Positions 1 to 9,500 are shown, counted from the stretch's first letter. The stretch is 57,425 nt of DNA from Planctomycetota bacterium (GCA_030602705.1 JAUVZF010000016.1:1-57425), one strand, 5' to 3'. A program made the numbers and translations. Notes: generated from the sequence alone by a model not told the origin.

Positions 1-6
1 ATGGTG

Positions 7-236
7 ACTTACATCAATTTTGCCCCCTCAAAAACCCCTCAAAAACGGAACAAAACGGAACAAAAACGGACAAAAACGGACACATAAATCGCAAAAACGG
101 ATCAAAAACCAGCGCGTTTTGCCTTACCTATCTTAACATTCGACCCCCAAATCGCCCCTCACGGCCCAGAATCAAGGATCGGAGCCAAAAAAAACGCGCA
201 TTTGCCCGTTTCGGCGAGGTGGAAATTGACGTAAGT
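7..236. repeat. A-rich tract bounded by short inverted repeat
   Basis: The first 400 bases hold no convincing gene. A 14-nt sequence ACTTACATCAATTT at 7-20 is repeated in inverted orientation (AAATTGACGTAAGT, one mismatch) at 223-236. Between them are imperfect repeats of the type CAAAAACGGA (about 29-110), very A-rich compared with the GC-rich surroundings. The arrangement resembles a small non-autonomous element (MITE) or the end of a larger one cut by the window edge. No transposase is visible. Confidence 0.45.
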
Positions 237-401
237 ATTATGCAGCCGGACGCATGTGTGGAGCGGGGCGGGGCGAATCACGACCCGCGACCGCAGGGTT
301 TCAATCCTTGACGAACAACACGTGGCGTGTGGGTAACTTCAGGGCGCCCGTCGGCGGTTGCCTTGGTACAATATGCCGGTCCAGAAAAGAAAGGATCTGC
401 T

Positions 402-1742
402 ATGTCGAAGAAGCATCTGACACGTCGCGCGTTTCTTGGGGCCGCCGCTTCGGCCGCGGCCGTCACGGTCGTCTCCAGGCACGTGCTCGGTGGACCGGGC
501 TGGACGGCGCCGAGCGGCAAGTTGAACGTGGCCTGCATCGGCGTGGGCGGCCGTGGCGGGGCGAGCGTCGGTGGGACCAGCGGCGAGAACATCGTCGCCC
601 TCTGCGACGTGGACCAGAAGCGAGCAGGCGGTGCGTTCAAGAAACATCCGAACGCCAAGGCGTACAAGGACTTCCGCAAGATGTTCGACGAGATGGAGAA
701 GGGCATCGACGCGGTCACCGTCGCAACACCCGACCACACCCACGCGGTGGCCTGTATGGCGGCGATCACGCGGGGCAAACACGTGTTCTGCGAGAAGCCC
801 TTGGCACACTCGATCTACGAGATTCGTCAACTCATGGCGGCCACGCGCAAGCACCGCGTCGTCACGCAACTGGGCAATCAGGGCCACTCGACCGAGGCCA
901 TCCGCCTGTTCTGCGAATGGATCTGGGACGGGGCCATCGGCGCCGTCCACACGATCCACGCGGCGTGCACCGCCGTCCACTGCAAGATCGACCAACTGCC
1001 GCGGCTGAAGGAAAAGCCGCCGGTGCCGGCGACGCTCGACTGGGACCTGTGGCTGGGCCCGGCCCTGTTCCGGCCGTACAATCCGGTGTTCCTGCCGGGG
1101 AGTTGGCGCGGATGGATGCCGTTCGGCAGCGGCACGATCGGCGACTGGGTCTGCCACGTCGTGGACCCGGTGTTCTGGGCGCTGGACCTCGGGTCGCCCG
1201 TGACGGTCCAGGCCCGGGCCAGGGACTACGCCCCGCGCAAGCACGCCATGACGTTCCCGAAGGGCTCGGTCATCAAGTTCGAGTTCCCGGCGAAGGGCAA
1301 GCGCGGTCCCGTGACGCTGTACTGGTACTCGGGCGTGGAGAGAATCCCGCGGCCGAAGGAGTTGGGGAAGGACCGCAAGGTGCCCGGGACCGGCGCCGTT
1401 GTCCTCGGCACCACAGGCGGCATCACGTACGGGTCGCACGGGGCCAACGGCGTCCGCATCTTCCCCGAGGCGAAGATGCGGGCCTACAAGCAGCCCGCGA
1501 AGACGATCCCCCGCGTCAGGGGGCACCACAACGACTGGCTCAATGCCATCCGAGCGGGTCGCCTGGCGGGGTCGCACTTCCATTACGGCGGACCGCTGAC
1601 GGAACTCGCCCGGTTGGGCATCATCGCGATACAACTCTTGGGCCAGAAACTCGTGTGGGACGGCCAAAACATGCGATTCACCAACAACTCGCTGGCGAAC
1701 CGTCTCATCAACCCGCCCTACCGCCAGGGGTGGAGCCTCTGA
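402..1742 (+). CDS. Tat-exported Gfo/Idh/MocA family oxidoreductase
   Basis: 446-residue NAD(P)-dependent oxidoreductase-like protein. The N-terminus TRRAFLGAAASAAA is a twin-arginine signal, so the protein probably acts outside the cytoplasm with a tightly bound cofactor. Mature part begins GKLNVACIGVGGRGG, the Rossmann dinucleotide-binding loop, and carries the family EKPLAHS (EKP) motif near residue 150, followed by the C-terminal alpha/beta domain. I chose the ATG at 402 rather than the in-frame ATG at 327 because AGAAAGGA lies just upstream and the Tat signal then starts at residue 7. Members of this family include GH109-type NAD-dependent glycosidases and sugar dehydrogenases. The substrate cannot be read from sequence. 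It faces the minus-strand genes that follow. Confidence 0.9.
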   Translation: MSKKHLTRRAFLGAAASAAAVTVVSRHVLGGPGWTAPSGKLNVACIGVGGRGGASVGGTSGENIVALCDVDQKRAGGAFKKHPNAKAYKDFRKMFDEMEKGIDAVTVATPDHTHAVACMAAITRGKHVFCEKPLAHSIYEIRQLMAATRKHRVVTQLGNQGHSTEAIRLFCEWIWDGAIGAVHTIHAACTAVHCKIDQLPRLKEKPPVPATLDWDLWLGPALFRPYNPVFLPGSWRGWMPFGSGTIGDWVCHVVDPVFWALDLGSPVTVQARARDYAPRKHAMTFPKGSVIKFEFPAKGKRGPVTLYWYSGVERIPRPKELGKDRKVPGTGAVVLGTTGGITYGSHGANGVRIFPEAKMRAYKQPAKTIPRVRGHHNDWLNAIRAGRLAGSHFHYGGPLTELARLGIIAIQLLGQKLVWDGQNMRFTNNSLANRLINPPYRQGWSL

Positions 1743-1820
1743 CCTTCCGGTGGGAGCAGCCGAACGCGGCGACCAAGATCGCCGGCTAAGGGCCGGCTTC
1801 TCAAGGCCGGCCCACGGCCT

Positions 1821-2615
1821 CTACGGCCGGGGCGTCGGCGCGTCGAGGTCGCGCTCTTTCGCGCCGGGGGGAAGGCGGTACTGGAAAAGGCGCGGATTCG
1901 GTTTCTTTTCGAGGCTCACCTTGCTTAGGCGGAGGACGAGGGCAACTTCCTCGTCGCCGTAGAACCGGACGCGGTAAGCGGTGCACACCTGCGTGTCGCC
2001 GACGGGTTCGTACGTCAGGAGTTCGGCCATGACGAGCCGCCGGCCGGCCTCGTCGAACAGGTCCACACGCACCGGCCGCAACGTCGTCCGGTCGAACCAG
2101 ATGCGGCGGACGGGAAGGCGGGCGTTGCCGGCGCGGCGCTGCTCCGTGAGGATATAATGCCGCCGCTCGGCAACGAACTCGGCCGCCGCGCCGCGGGCCA
2201 GGTCGATCCGAGACGTGCCGCACGCCACCATCAAGTCGGCCGGCGACAGGAGAAGAGCCCGCTCGCCCTTCCCGCCGCGCCGGCCCGTCCAGACGGTGTT
2301 GACACCCGGCCGGATCCACAGCCAGAACCGCTCGGCGTTCATGCCGATTCTGAAGACGTCCTGGCCCAAGACCTGCCCGTGGACGAAGAGACGGTCGGGC
2401 TTGACGAGGAAGAAGTGGCCGTCGAGGTCGTGCTGCTCGCGCTTCTTGCCGACGGGGAAGTTGATCGTGACGGCCGCCCGCGACCAGACGTGTCGGATGG
2501 AATCGGCCCAGGCGTTGTGTGCCGCAAGGACCTCCGCCGGGGTGGAGGCCGCCCGCGCCACACTGCCGACCGCTACAAGGAGCACCACGACAGGTATCAA
2601 TGCTATCCGTGGCAT
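1821..2615 (-). CDS. LolA-like secreted protein
   Basis: 264 residues starting with a clear signal peptide (MPRIALIPVVVLLVAVGSVARA). The mature chain reads like the LolA/LppX lipoprotein-carrier fold: an early helix (LAAHNAWADSIRHVWSRAAV), then many alternating strands such as KPDRLFVHGQVLGQDVFRIGMN and PVRRIWFDRTTLRPVRVDLFD. That fits outer-membrane lipoprotein sorting or binding of a hydrophobic ligand in the periplasm. The ATG at 2615 was chosen because it begins the signal peptide; the reading frame is open further upstream but that part is not protein-like. It lies 44 bp downstream of the zinc-ribbon gene on the same strand, probably in one transcript. Family assignment is by fold-like pattern, not by a diagnostic motif. 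Confidence 0.7.
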   Translation of the reverse strand: MPRIALIPVVVLLVAVGSVARAASTPAEVLAAHNAWADSIRHVWSRAAVTINFPVGKKREQHDLDGHFFLVKPDRLFVHGQVLGQDVFRIGMNAERFWLWIRPGVNTVWTGRRGGKGERALLLSPADLMVACGTSRIDLARGAAAEFVAERRHYILTEQRRAGNARLPVRRIWFDRTTLRPVRVDLFDEAGRRLVMAELLTYEPVGDTQVCTAYRVRFYGDEEVALVLRLSKVSLEKKPNPRLFQYRLPPGAKERDLDAPTPRP

Positions 2616-2659
2616 CGGGCAGGCTGCTTTCGTGCAACCCCTGGTGTATTCACCGGGGG

Positions 2660-3283
2660 CTAAATGTTCGCTTCGTGAGGCTCGTCGCCCTCCTCGTGGG
2701 CCGGGGGCGCTGGTGGCCCGGCCGCAGCCTCCTGGTCGCTCTGGTCGGTCGGAATCTGGTCCCACTTCTCGGGCATGTCGAGCACGTCGCGCAGGCGGTC
2801 GGAGACGGTACGGATCTCGGAGTCGGAGATGCTCGGGGCACGTACGAGGTGCCGGCGGTCGGTGCCGGGTTCGCGAAGGGTAAGTTCCTCCCCCCTGCCA
2901 CCGGCCAGCCGCCGCGACGAGACGACCTTGAGCCGCCGCTTCCGCATCAGCACCAGCGCCAGGACGTACCGGAACCGCAGGGCGTGGTCCTCTTGGGCGT
3001 CGTCGAGGTGCTCGAACAGTTGCATCAGGCGCCCGAGGTCCACAAGTTGCGGTCCCCTGCGGCGGGGCTGCTCGGGTTCGGGCACGCGGGTCTTCCAGAA
3101 ACTGAAGTACTCCGCGGCGTCGGGTTTCCAGCAATCGGGGCAGAAATCGTGACGGGCGAAGACCTGCTCGCCCTCCACTTCGACGACGGCCGAGTAATAC
3201 TCATCACCCACGCCGAATTGGCGGGCGCAGGCCTGACACAAGCGCGACGAGGCAGAGATCTTGTACTCGCGGTCCAAAGCCAT
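2660..3283 (-). CDS. Conserved hypothetical protein with zinc-ribbon CxxC pairs
   Basis: 207 residues. The first 50 hold two CxxC knuckles (CQACARQFGVGDEYYSAVVE and FCPDCW), the pattern of a treble-clef or zinc-ribbon site, followed by a helical, charged middle containing LMQLFEHLDDAQEDHALRFRYVLALVLMRKRRL. The C-terminus is low-complexity and acidic (DQSDQEAAAGPPAPPAHEEGDE). A strong ribosome-binding site, AAAGGAG, precedes the ATG. It is upstream of, and probably co-transcribed with, the LolA-like gene. I recognise the architecture from planctomycete genomes but know no function for it. Confidence 0.8.
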   Translation of the reverse strand: MALDREYKISASSRLCQACARQFGVGDEYYSAVVEVEGEQVFARHDFCPDCWKPDAAEYFSFWKTRVPEPEQPRRRGPQLVDLGRLMQLFEHLDDAQEDHALRFRYVLALVLMRKRRLKVVSSRRLAGGRGEELTLREPGTDRRHLVRAPSISDSEIRTVSDRLRDVLDMPEKWDQIPTDQSDQEAAAGPPAPPAHEEGDEPHEANI

Positions 3284-3347
3284 ACGGCTCCTTTGCCGCT
3301 TTGAGCCGCGCGCTCGCCTCCGGCTCGCGGCTAAAACGGCGCCACGT

Positions 3348-3980
3348 CTACTTGCTTAGCGCCTTCAAGACGATCTCGCGGGTCTCGGCGGCCAGGCGTC
3401 CGGCCTCGGCAAGGCGCTGCTCGGTCCGCTCACGAACAGCGTCCGCGTCATCAGAATCCCTGTAGCCGGCCAGGTTAACCGCCACGTTAATCCGCACCGC
3501 CATCGCCGCCCCGAGCGCCAGTTCGGCCGCCACACCGACGTCGCTGATGAGGTTCGGGTTTGCGATGTCGGCCAGGCGGCGCGTGACCCGGAGCGCCTCG
3601 CCGACGGCTTCCAGAACGGCCTCGACGACGTCGAGCGATTCCCGCGTGGCCTTCATGATAGCGGCAGCGCGGTCGGCCATCTCCTCATCGCTATCCCTGG
3701 GCAGCCGGTATGCCGCCATGATCGCAGCGTAAGCATCCATGTCCCGATGTGCCAGGTCGAGCAGGTCGGTTCGCAGGTTTGCCAGGCTGCCAAGCGCCTC
3801 GTCAATCTCGGCCTCGACATTCTTGAACTTCTCCTTGCCGGCGGTGAAGGCGGCGGCCATCGACGCCATGGTCGAGGCCAAGGCGCCGGCCATGGCGGCA
3901 ACGCTGCCGCCACCGGGCGTTGGCTGGGCGGCGGCGGCGTCTTCGAGGTACTTCGTCAGCGGTTCGGTGCGGTAGTCCAT
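3348..3980 (-). CDS. Cyclodeaminase/cyclohydrolase family protein (FTCD-C/FchA-like)
   Basis: 210 residues. The hallmark PTPGGGSVAAMAGAL occurs near residue 20 and is followed by the long helices of the formimidoyltransferase-cyclodeaminase C-terminal domain (DAYAAIMAAYRLP, PNLISDVGVAAELALGAAMAVRINV). Family members act on folate one-carbon units as formiminotetrahydrofolate cyclodeaminase or methenyltetrahydrofolate cyclohydrolase, in the cytoplasm. Length is typical for a stand-alone cyclodeaminase domain. I use the ATG at 3980, preceded by GAAGGGGAAACC, rather than one 33 bp upstream. No folate partner genes are nearby, so the exact reaction is open. Confidence 0.85.
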   Translation of the reverse strand: MDYRTEPLTKYLEDAAAAQPTPGGGSVAAMAGALASTMASMAAAFTAGKEKFKNVEAEIDEALGSLANLRTDLLDLAHRDMDAYAAIMAAYRLPRDSDEEMADRAAAIMKATRESLDVVEAVLEAVGEALRVTRRLADIANPNLISDVGVAAELALGAAMAVRINVAVNLAGYRDSDDADAVRERTEQRLAEAGRLAAETREIVLKALSK

Positions 3981-4030
3981 GGTTTCCCCTTCAAACAGAT
4001 ACGCGCGGGCCAAGGCCCGCGGCTAACGAG

Positions 4031-4158
4031 GCCAATGCGGCCCGTCACTTTCGCGGCGTCAGGCCAATGCGGCCCGTCACTTTCGCGGCGTCAGACCAAT
4101 GCGGCCCGTCACTTTCGCGGCGTCAGGCCAATGCGCCGCGTCACTTTCGCGGCGTCAG
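4031..4158. repeat. Four tandem 32-bp repeats copying the end of the fucosidase gene
   Basis: Four head-to-tail 32-bp units at 4031-4062, 4063-4094, 4095-4126 and 4127-4158, differing at one or a few positions. Read on the minus strand, each contains CTGACGCCGCGAAAGTGA, the last codons and stop (LTPRK-stop) of the adjacent fucosidase gene, plus 14 bases of spacer. The unit overlapping the gene is presumably the parent and the other three lie downstream of its stop. Confidence 0.9.
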
Positions 4159-6540
4159 CGTGTAGGCCGCGCCGGGCCGGGTGGCGAACTCGACGACGCC
4201 GCCTTCGAGGGGCCTGGCATCGACGGTCTTGCCATCGCACGCGACGGCCACCGGCGCCGGCGTCCGCAGGCGGCACGGGCCGCCGACCTTTGAGCGGATC
4301 GTCGCTTCGGCCAACTTACCGTCTTTCCACGCGATGTCCACCACGAAACCTCCGCGCGCACACAGGCCCGTGACGCTGCCGGCAGGAATCGCCCCGGGCA
4401 GGGCAGGCAACAGTTCGACCTCTCCGGTGTGCGACTGGAGGAGCATCTCGGCGATGCCGCTCGTGCCGCCGAAGTTGCCGTCGATCTGGAACGGCGGGTG
4501 GGCGTCGAACATGTTCGGGAAGGTGTTGCCGGCGATGGCCTCGCTGACCATCTTGAAGGCGTGGTCGCCGTCGAGGAGGCGTGCCCAGAAGTTGATCTTC
4601 CAGGCCTTGCTCCAACCGGTGCCGCCGTCGCCGCGATGCGAGAGCGTGACCTTGCAGGCCTCGGCCAGTTTGGGCGTTCCGCGTGGGGTGATCTCGCGAC
4701 CGGGGTGCAGGCCCCACAGGTGCGAGACGTGACGGTGGCGGTGCTTCGGATCGTCTTTGTCTTCGAGCCATTCCTGGAGTTGCCCGTGTTGGCCGATCTG
4801 GTTGGGTGCGATGCGGCTCTTCAGGTCGATGAGTTTCCTGCGGAAGGCCTCATCGACGCCGAGGATCTTGCTGGCCTCGATGCAGTTGGTGAACAGGTTG
4901 CGGATGATCTGGTGGTCCATGGTCGGACCGGCCACGAGTCCGCCCTGCTCGGGCGAGTTGGAGGGCGTTGAGATAAGCCACTTCTTGTACCCCGGGCGCG
5001 GGTCCTCGATGAGAAAGTCTGCGAAGAACTCGGCCGCACCCTTGATGATAGGGTAAGCACGCTTGCGGAGGAACGCGGTGTCGCGTGTGAAGTCGTACCG
5101 CAACCACAGGTGCTGGCACAGCCACGCCCCGCCGGTGACCCAGATGCCGTGGTTCGCAGCGTTGATGGGCGCCGTGCCGCGCCACAGGTCCGTGTTATGA
5201 TGGAGCACCCAGCCTCGGCAGTTGTAGTGTGCCTTGGCGGTGCGTGCGCCGGAGACGGCCACCTCGTCGAGGAGGTCAAACAGCGGGCCGTGGCACTCCG
5301 AGAGGTTCGTGGGTTCCGTCGGCCAGTAGTTCATCTCGGTGTTGATGTTGGTGGTGTACTTCGATCCCCAAGGCGGGTTGGTGCTTTCGTTCCAGACGCC
5401 CTGAAGGTTGGCCGGCTGGCTGCCGGGCCGGCTGCCGGCAATCATCAGATACCGGCCGAACTGGAAGTACAGCGCCGCCAGTTGCGCGTCGTCCTGCTTG
5501 GCGAAGTTCTTGATCCGCTGGTCGGTCGGCTGCTTCGACGCTTCGGTCATGGGCACCTCGAGCGAGACGCGGCGGAAGAGGCTGCGGTGGTCGCGGATGT
5601 GTGCCCGGCGCAGGGCGTCGTACGGCTTGGCCGCGACGGCCTTCAGGTACGCCACGCAGCGCTTGGCCGGGTCGGCGGAGACGTCGCGGAAGTTTTTGTA
5701 GTTGGTGGCGGCCACGAGTTTGAGTGTGGCGGCGTCGGCGCCGGTCACTTCGACGCCCTCGGCGGTGACCTTCACCCGGCCGCCGGCGGCGGAGGCGTGA
5801 AGACGCGCCTCGAACGCCATGGCGTTCCGAATTTCGGTCTTCGCCCGCTTGCTGGTGTGCTTGCCGAGCCGCCCGCGCATCGCCAGGACGTTTTTGCCGG
5901 CGGCAGAAAGTGCCACGTCGGGATGCGGGCTGGCCAGAGACGCCTTGAAGTTCACCTTGCCCGGCGTCTCGGCCGTAATGCGGACGACGATCGCCTGGTC
6001 GGGGTAACTCGCGAACAGTTCGCGCGTGAACGCGACGCCTCCGACGTTGTACCGGACGGTGGCGACGGCCGAATCGATGTCGAGTTCGCGCCGGTAGTCG
6101 GTCGCCTGGTCGTGGCCGGGGAAGGTCAGTTTCAGGTCGCCGAACGGCTGGTAGGGCACCTGGCGAAGGGGGACGCTCATCATCTGCTGCGCCGCCAGGC
6201 GTTCGGCGTCCTTCTGTTTACCCTCGAAGAGGAGTTGGCGGACCTGGGGCAGGTAGGCGGCGGCGCCCTCGTGGCTGTAGTCGTGCGGCTTGCCGACCCA
6301 GAGCGTGTCCTCGTTAAACTGGATGCGCTCCTCGGCCGTGCCGCCGAAGACCATCGCGCCGAGGCGGCCGCTGCCGATGGGCAGCGCTTCGACCCACTTG
6401 GCGGCGGGCTTCTCGTACCAGAGCGTCATCCCTTCGGCAGGGGTTTCGAGATCCATGGCATCGGGTCCCGGGGCGTGGGCGGCACACCCGGCGATTCCAC
6501 CCACCAGGACGATGCCCACTAACACGTTAGATACATGCAT
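4141..6540 (-). CDS. GH95 family alpha-L-fucosidase, lipoprotein
   Basis: 799 residues. A lipoprotein signal with lipobox VGGIAGC puts it in the cell envelope. The N-terminal beta-sandwich starts [27 protein letters not shown], and the catalytic (alpha/alpha)6 barrel carries the GH95 signatures [18 protein letters not shown] and [20 protein letters not shown]. In the characterised bifidobacterial GH95 enzyme the paired Asn residues of the NIN segment and the Asp of the QIDGNFG segment are catalytic; both are present here. Such enzymes remove terminal alpha-1,2-linked fucose (or galactose in some members) by inversion. Full length for the family. A second GH95 gene lies near 35 kb. The 3' end is duplicated downstream as a tandem repeat. 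Confidence 0.92.
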   Translation of the reverse strand: MHVSNVLVGIVLVGGIAGCAAHAPGPDAMDLETPAEGMTLWYEKPAAKWVEALPIGSGRLGAMVFGGTAEERIQFNEDTLWVGKPHDYSHEGAAAYLPQVRQLLFEGKQKDAERLAAQQMMSVPLRQVPYQPFGDLKLTFPGHDQATDYRRELDIDSAVATVRYNVGGVAFTRELFASYPDQAIVVRITAETPGKVNFKASLASPHPDVALSAAGKNVLAMRGRLGKHTSKRAKTEIRNAMAFEARLHASAAGGRVKVTAEGVEVTGADAATLKLVAATNYKNFRDVSADPAKRCVAYLKAVAAKPYDALRRAHIRDHRSLFRRVSLEVPMTEASKQPTDQRIKNFAKQDDAQLAALYFQFGRYLMIAGSRPGSQPANLQGVWNESTNPPWGSKYTTNINTEMNYWPTEPTNLSECHGPLFDLLDEVAVSGARTAKAHYNCRGWVLHHNTDLWRGTAPINAANHGIWVTGGAWLCQHLWLRYDFTRDTAFLRKRAYPIIKGAAEFFADFLIEDPRPGYKKWLISTPSNSPEQGGLVAGPTMDHQIIRNLFTNCIEASKILGVDEAFRRKLIDLKSRIAPNQIGQHGQLQEWLEDKDDPKHRHRHVSHLWGLHPGREITPRGTPKLAEACKVTLSHRGDGGTGWSKAWKINFWARLLDGDHAFKMVSEAIAGNTFPNMFDAHPPFQIDGNFGGTSGIAEMLLQSHTGEVELLPALPGAIPAGSVTGLCARGGFVVDIAWKDGKLAEATIRSKVGGPCRLRTPAPVAVACDGKTVDARPLEGGVVEFATRPGAAYTLTPRK

Positions 6541-6581
6541 CGACCGTTCCTCCCATCACACCCAAAGAAGGTTTCCCGCCG

Positions 6582-6604
6582 AAAAAGGTTCCAGGAACCT
6601 TTTT
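6582..6604. terminator. Perfect palindrome, candidate bidirectional terminator
   Basis: A 23-nt perfect inverted repeat: AAAAAGGTTCC, one A, then its reverse complement. The A-run before and T-run after the GGTTCC/GGAACC stem make it look like an intrinsic terminator usable from both strands. It lies 42 bp upstream of the fucosidase start codon. Confidence 0.5.
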
Positions 6605-6644
6605 GCTGAATCCCCGTTCCTGGCCCAGAAACCCGTGTTTCGCG

Positions 6645-6667
6645 AAAAAGGTTCCTGGAACCTTTTT
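6645..6667. terminator. Second copy of the GGTTCC palindrome, overlapping a stop codon
   Basis: The same 23-nt perfect inverted repeat as the one 63 bp away, with T instead of A as central base. Its T-run forms the first base of the M16 peptidase stop codon (minus strand), so it probably ends that transcript. Confidence 0.6.
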
Positions 6668-9399
6668 TACTTTCGGATCGCCTCGGCGGCCTTCGGGTCG
6701 CTCGTGACGACGACGATGACGGGGTCTTTCAGGTAACGGCGGGCGACGCGCGAGAGGTCGGCGGGCCGCGTCCGACGGATCCGCTCGAGTTCTTCGCGGG
6801 CGAAGCCGTGACCCAGGCCGAGCACCTCATCGACCGCCGCCTCGAACGCCCAGCCGTCGATCGTCTCGCGGCCGAGTTCCTTGGCCGTGATGACGCAAGC
6901 GCGGGCGGGGGTCAGTTGCTCCTCGGTGAAGGTCTCCTTCCTGGCCCGCTGCATCACCTTCTCGATGATGCCGACGACCTCGGGCACCTTCGCGGGTTGG
7001 CACACGGCCATCGCGGTGAAGTACCCGGGCCGAAGGCCGGCCATCGACCACGCATGGACCTCGTACACGAGTCCCTTGCCGCGGAGTTCCTCGTGCAGCC
7101 AGCCGCTCGGCATCTGGTAACCCGAGACGACCGTGTCGAGCAGTTCCACGGCGAACCGGTCGCGAACGTTGAAGATGTCGAACCCCGGGTACGCCACGTA
7201 CACGATGGCCGACCCTTTGCCGGACGCCTTGATATAGACCTCGCGGCCGGCGGTCTTGCGGGGCTTCAGGTCCTTCGGGAAGATCGGGCGCGGGCTCTGC
7301 GGCAGGTTCTTGACGGCGTCGGCCACGTGCCTGGCGGCCTTGACGAGGTCGATCCCGCCGAAGACCGCAACCACGAGATTGTTCCCCACCACGTACTGCC
7401 TATGCCAGGCCACCAGATCGTCGCGCGCGAGCGCCCTGACCACCTCCGCCGTCCCCGGCGCCGGGAACCGGTACGGCGACTTGGTGAAGAAGACGCGGTT
7501 GAAGTACAGCGACGCCTCGCCATGCGGCGTGTCGGCCATGTGCGCGAGTTGCGCCAGGGTCATGGCCCGCAGCCGCTCGATCTCTACCGACGGGAACGCC
7601 GGCTCCAGCAGGCACTCGGCCGCCAAGTCGAACGTCTTCTCGAAATCCTCCGCCAGGCACCGGGCCGACAGATACATCGTGTTGCGACCGCTTGTGGCGC
7701 TCATCTGGGCGCCCATCGCATCGAGGATACGCGCGATGTCGGCCGTCTTGTGCCGCCTGGTGCCTTTCATAAGCATGCGGCTCATGAACGAGGAGGTGCC
7801 GGCCGTCTTCTCGGATTCGACCGAGAGCCCGCCGCGCATGAACATCTTGATGCTGACCGTCCCGGTACGGGTCCGTCTGGACGGGTGCCCCGGAATCGGG
7901 CACAACAGCAGCCGCACGCCGTTCGGCAGCAACCGGCTAATGATGCGCGGCCGCACGGGCGGCGGCTTGACGGGCTTCTTCGCCTCGCCCTCCGTTTTGG
8001 CCTCGCGCTTGGGCCGGACCACCGTGACGGTCACCACTTCGGGCCGCAGGTACTTGGCGGCGACGCGCTGCACGTCGGCGGCAGTAACCCGCTGGATGTT
8101 CCGTACGTAGCGCTGGGAAAAGTCCGGGTCGCCGACGAGCATCTCGCTGGTGCCGAGGTCGGTCGCAATATCCTCGCACTGCTGGAGCGCGAAGACGTGC
8201 TCGCTGATTTTCTGGCGTTTCGCGCGAGCGAGTTCCTCGCTGGTCGGCGCCTCGCGGACGGCCCGGGCGAGTTGCTCCATCACGGCCCGCCGCGCGGCTC
8301 CGGCCTTGTCGGGCTCGGCCTCCAACATGACCGAGAAGCGGCCGCCGTCGTAGCCGGCCGGAGTGTAACTGGAAACCGAGATCGACTGGACCAGGCCGCG
8401 CCGGTCCCTGAGATCCGACACCATCCGCGACGCCCGACCGTGCCCCAGGACGAAGGCGAGGATGTCAAGCGGATACAGGTCCGGATGGGTGAGGCGCACC
8501 GTCGGGAACTCGATAACCGCCCGGACGCTCTTGACGTCGGCTTCGGCCACCGCGTGCCTCGGGCCGGTCTGGACCTTGCGCGGCGGCAGGACGGTCGGCC
8601 GGAACCTCGTGCGCTGCCACGAGCCGAACGTCTTGCGCACCGTCTCTACACAAGAGTCGGCGTCGAAGTCGCCGACCGCCACGACGACCGTGTTGTCGGG
8701 CACGACGATGCGGCGGTAGAACCGCACGAGGTCGTCGCGCGTCAGTTTCCGGAAAACCTCCAGGTGGCCGAGTATCGGCTGGCGGGCCGGGTGGTCGGCG
8801 AAGAACGTCTCGTTGGCCAGCCGCCACAGACGGCGGCGCGGGTCGGCCTCGGCCCGCTCGATCTCGCGCTGGACGACCTTGAACTCGCGGTCGAACTCCT
8901 TCTGCTCGATCTTCGCATGGATCACGTAGTCGCCGATGACCTCGATGAGCCGCCCGATATGCTCCCCGCTCACCTGCCCGTGGTAACAGACAAACTGCTT
9001 GCCGGTGTGGGCGTTGGTCTGGGCGCCGATGGCCTCGAGGGCCTTGCGGATCTCGTCCTCCGACCGCGTCGGCGTCGTGCCGCCTGAAACCAGATGCTCC
9101 AGGAAGTGCGAGACGCCCGCGCCGCTGTATTCGGCTTCGTTCAGGCTGCCTGCTCCGACGTACACGCGCAGCGCCGCCATGCCGCCCACGTGCCGCTCGC
9201 GCACGATCACGCGGAGACCGTTCTCCAGCCGCTCGATACGCTGACGCGGCGGCGGCTTGACTAACGCGGCGCGCACGCCCGCCGATGCCTCGTCGCGGGT
9301 CGCGCCCTCTCGTGCGCCGAACCGTTCGCAGCCGACCAAAGCAACGACGCCGACAGCCACGGCAATGCCTATGGAACCAAGTAACCCGCGGTCGGTCAT
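6667..9399 (-). CDS. M16 family zinc peptidase, fused two-domain lipoprotein
   Basis: 910 residues containing two M16 halves in one chain. The signal ends in a lipobox-like VALVGC (Cys24), suggesting envelope anchoring. The first half carries the inverted zinc motif HFLEH at residues 98-102 with the downstream glutamate in the REIERAEADP stretch, so it should be the active subunit. The second half (about residue 470 on) has TSSFMSRMLMKGTRRHKT at the equivalent place, without HxxEH, and is the usual inactive partner that closes the chamber. Function: degradation of peptides outside the cytoplasm. AGGAGGTAGTT precedes the ATG. A low-complexity lysine/proline linker (KREAKTEGEAKKPVKPPPVRP) joins the halves. 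Confidence 0.93.
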   Translation of the reverse strand: MTDRGLLGSIGIAVAVGVVALVGCERFGAREGATRDEASAGVRAALVKPPPRQRIERLENGLRVIVRERHVGGMAALRVYVGAGSLNEAEYSGAGVSHFLEHLVSGGTTPTRSEDEIRKALEAIGAQTNAHTGKQFVCYHGQVSGEHIGRLIEVIGDYVIHAKIEQKEFDREFKVVQREIERAEADPRRRLWRLANETFFADHPARQPILGHLEVFRKLTRDDLVRFYRRIVVPDNTVVVAVGDFDADSCVETVRKTFGSWQRTRFRPTVLPPRKVQTGPRHAVAEADVKSVRAVIEFPTVRLTHPDLYPLDILAFVLGHGRASRMVSDLRDRRGLVQSISVSSYTPAGYDGGRFSVMLEAEPDKAGAARRAVMEQLARAVREAPTSEELARAKRQKISEHVFALQQCEDIATDLGTSEMLVGDPDFSQRYVRNIQRVTAADVQRVAAKYLRPEVVTVTVVRPKREAKTEGEAKKPVKPPPVRPRIISRLLPNGVRLLLCPIPGHPSRRTRTGTVSIKMFMRGGLSVESEKTAGTSSFMSRMLMKGTRRHKTADIARILDAMGAQMSATSGRNTMYLSARCLAEDFEKTFDLAAECLLEPAFPSVEIERLRAMTLAQLAHMADTPHGEASLYFNRVFFTKSPYRFPAPGTAEVVRALARDDLVAWHRQYVVGNNLVVAVFGGIDLVKAARHVADAVKNLPQSPRPIFPKDLKPRKTAGREVYIKASGKGSAIVYVAYPGFDIFNVRDRFAVELLDTVVSGYQMPSGWLHEELRGKGLVYEVHAWSMAGLRPGYFTAMAVCQPAKVPEVVGIIEKVMQRARKETFTEEQLTPARACVITAKELGRETIDGWAFEAAVDEVLGLGHGFAREELERIRRTRPADLSRVARRYLKDPVIVVVTSDPKAAEAIRK

Positions 9400-9429
9400 A
9401 ACTACCTCCTGCGACGGCGTAACCCGCCG

Positions 9430-9500
9430 CTCCCGCGGCGGGCTCGAACGACACAGCGCCTCACGCCGCGGGCTCGAACGACGCAGCGCCTCACGCGGCG
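9430..9500. repeat. GC-rich palindromic repeat (copy 1) with 30-bp duplication
   Basis: CCCGCGGCGGGCTCG, part of a dyad with the preceding CCCGCCGCT, is followed by two tandem 30-bp units (9441-9470 and 9471-9500) beginning GGCTCGAACGACRCAGCGCC. The same core recurs at 11291, 13462 and, inside uvrA, 14367. Confidence 0.75.

Noticed and set aside
339..1667. Long minus-strand ORF opposite the first oxidoreductase
   Set aside because: Arg/Ala/Pro-rich shadow of a GC-rich coding gene; no domain.
4031..4158. CRISPR-like regular repeats
   Set aside because: Units are contiguous with no spacers; it is a tandem duplication of a gene end.
5110..6522. 470-codon plus-strand ORF opposite the first fucosidase
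   Set aside because: Antisense of GH95; composition (Val/Arg/Gly) typical of a third-position GC shadow.
6808..9087. 759-codon plus-strand ORF opposite the M16 gene
   Set aside because: Antisense shadow of a gene with clear HxxEH motif and ribosome-binding site.
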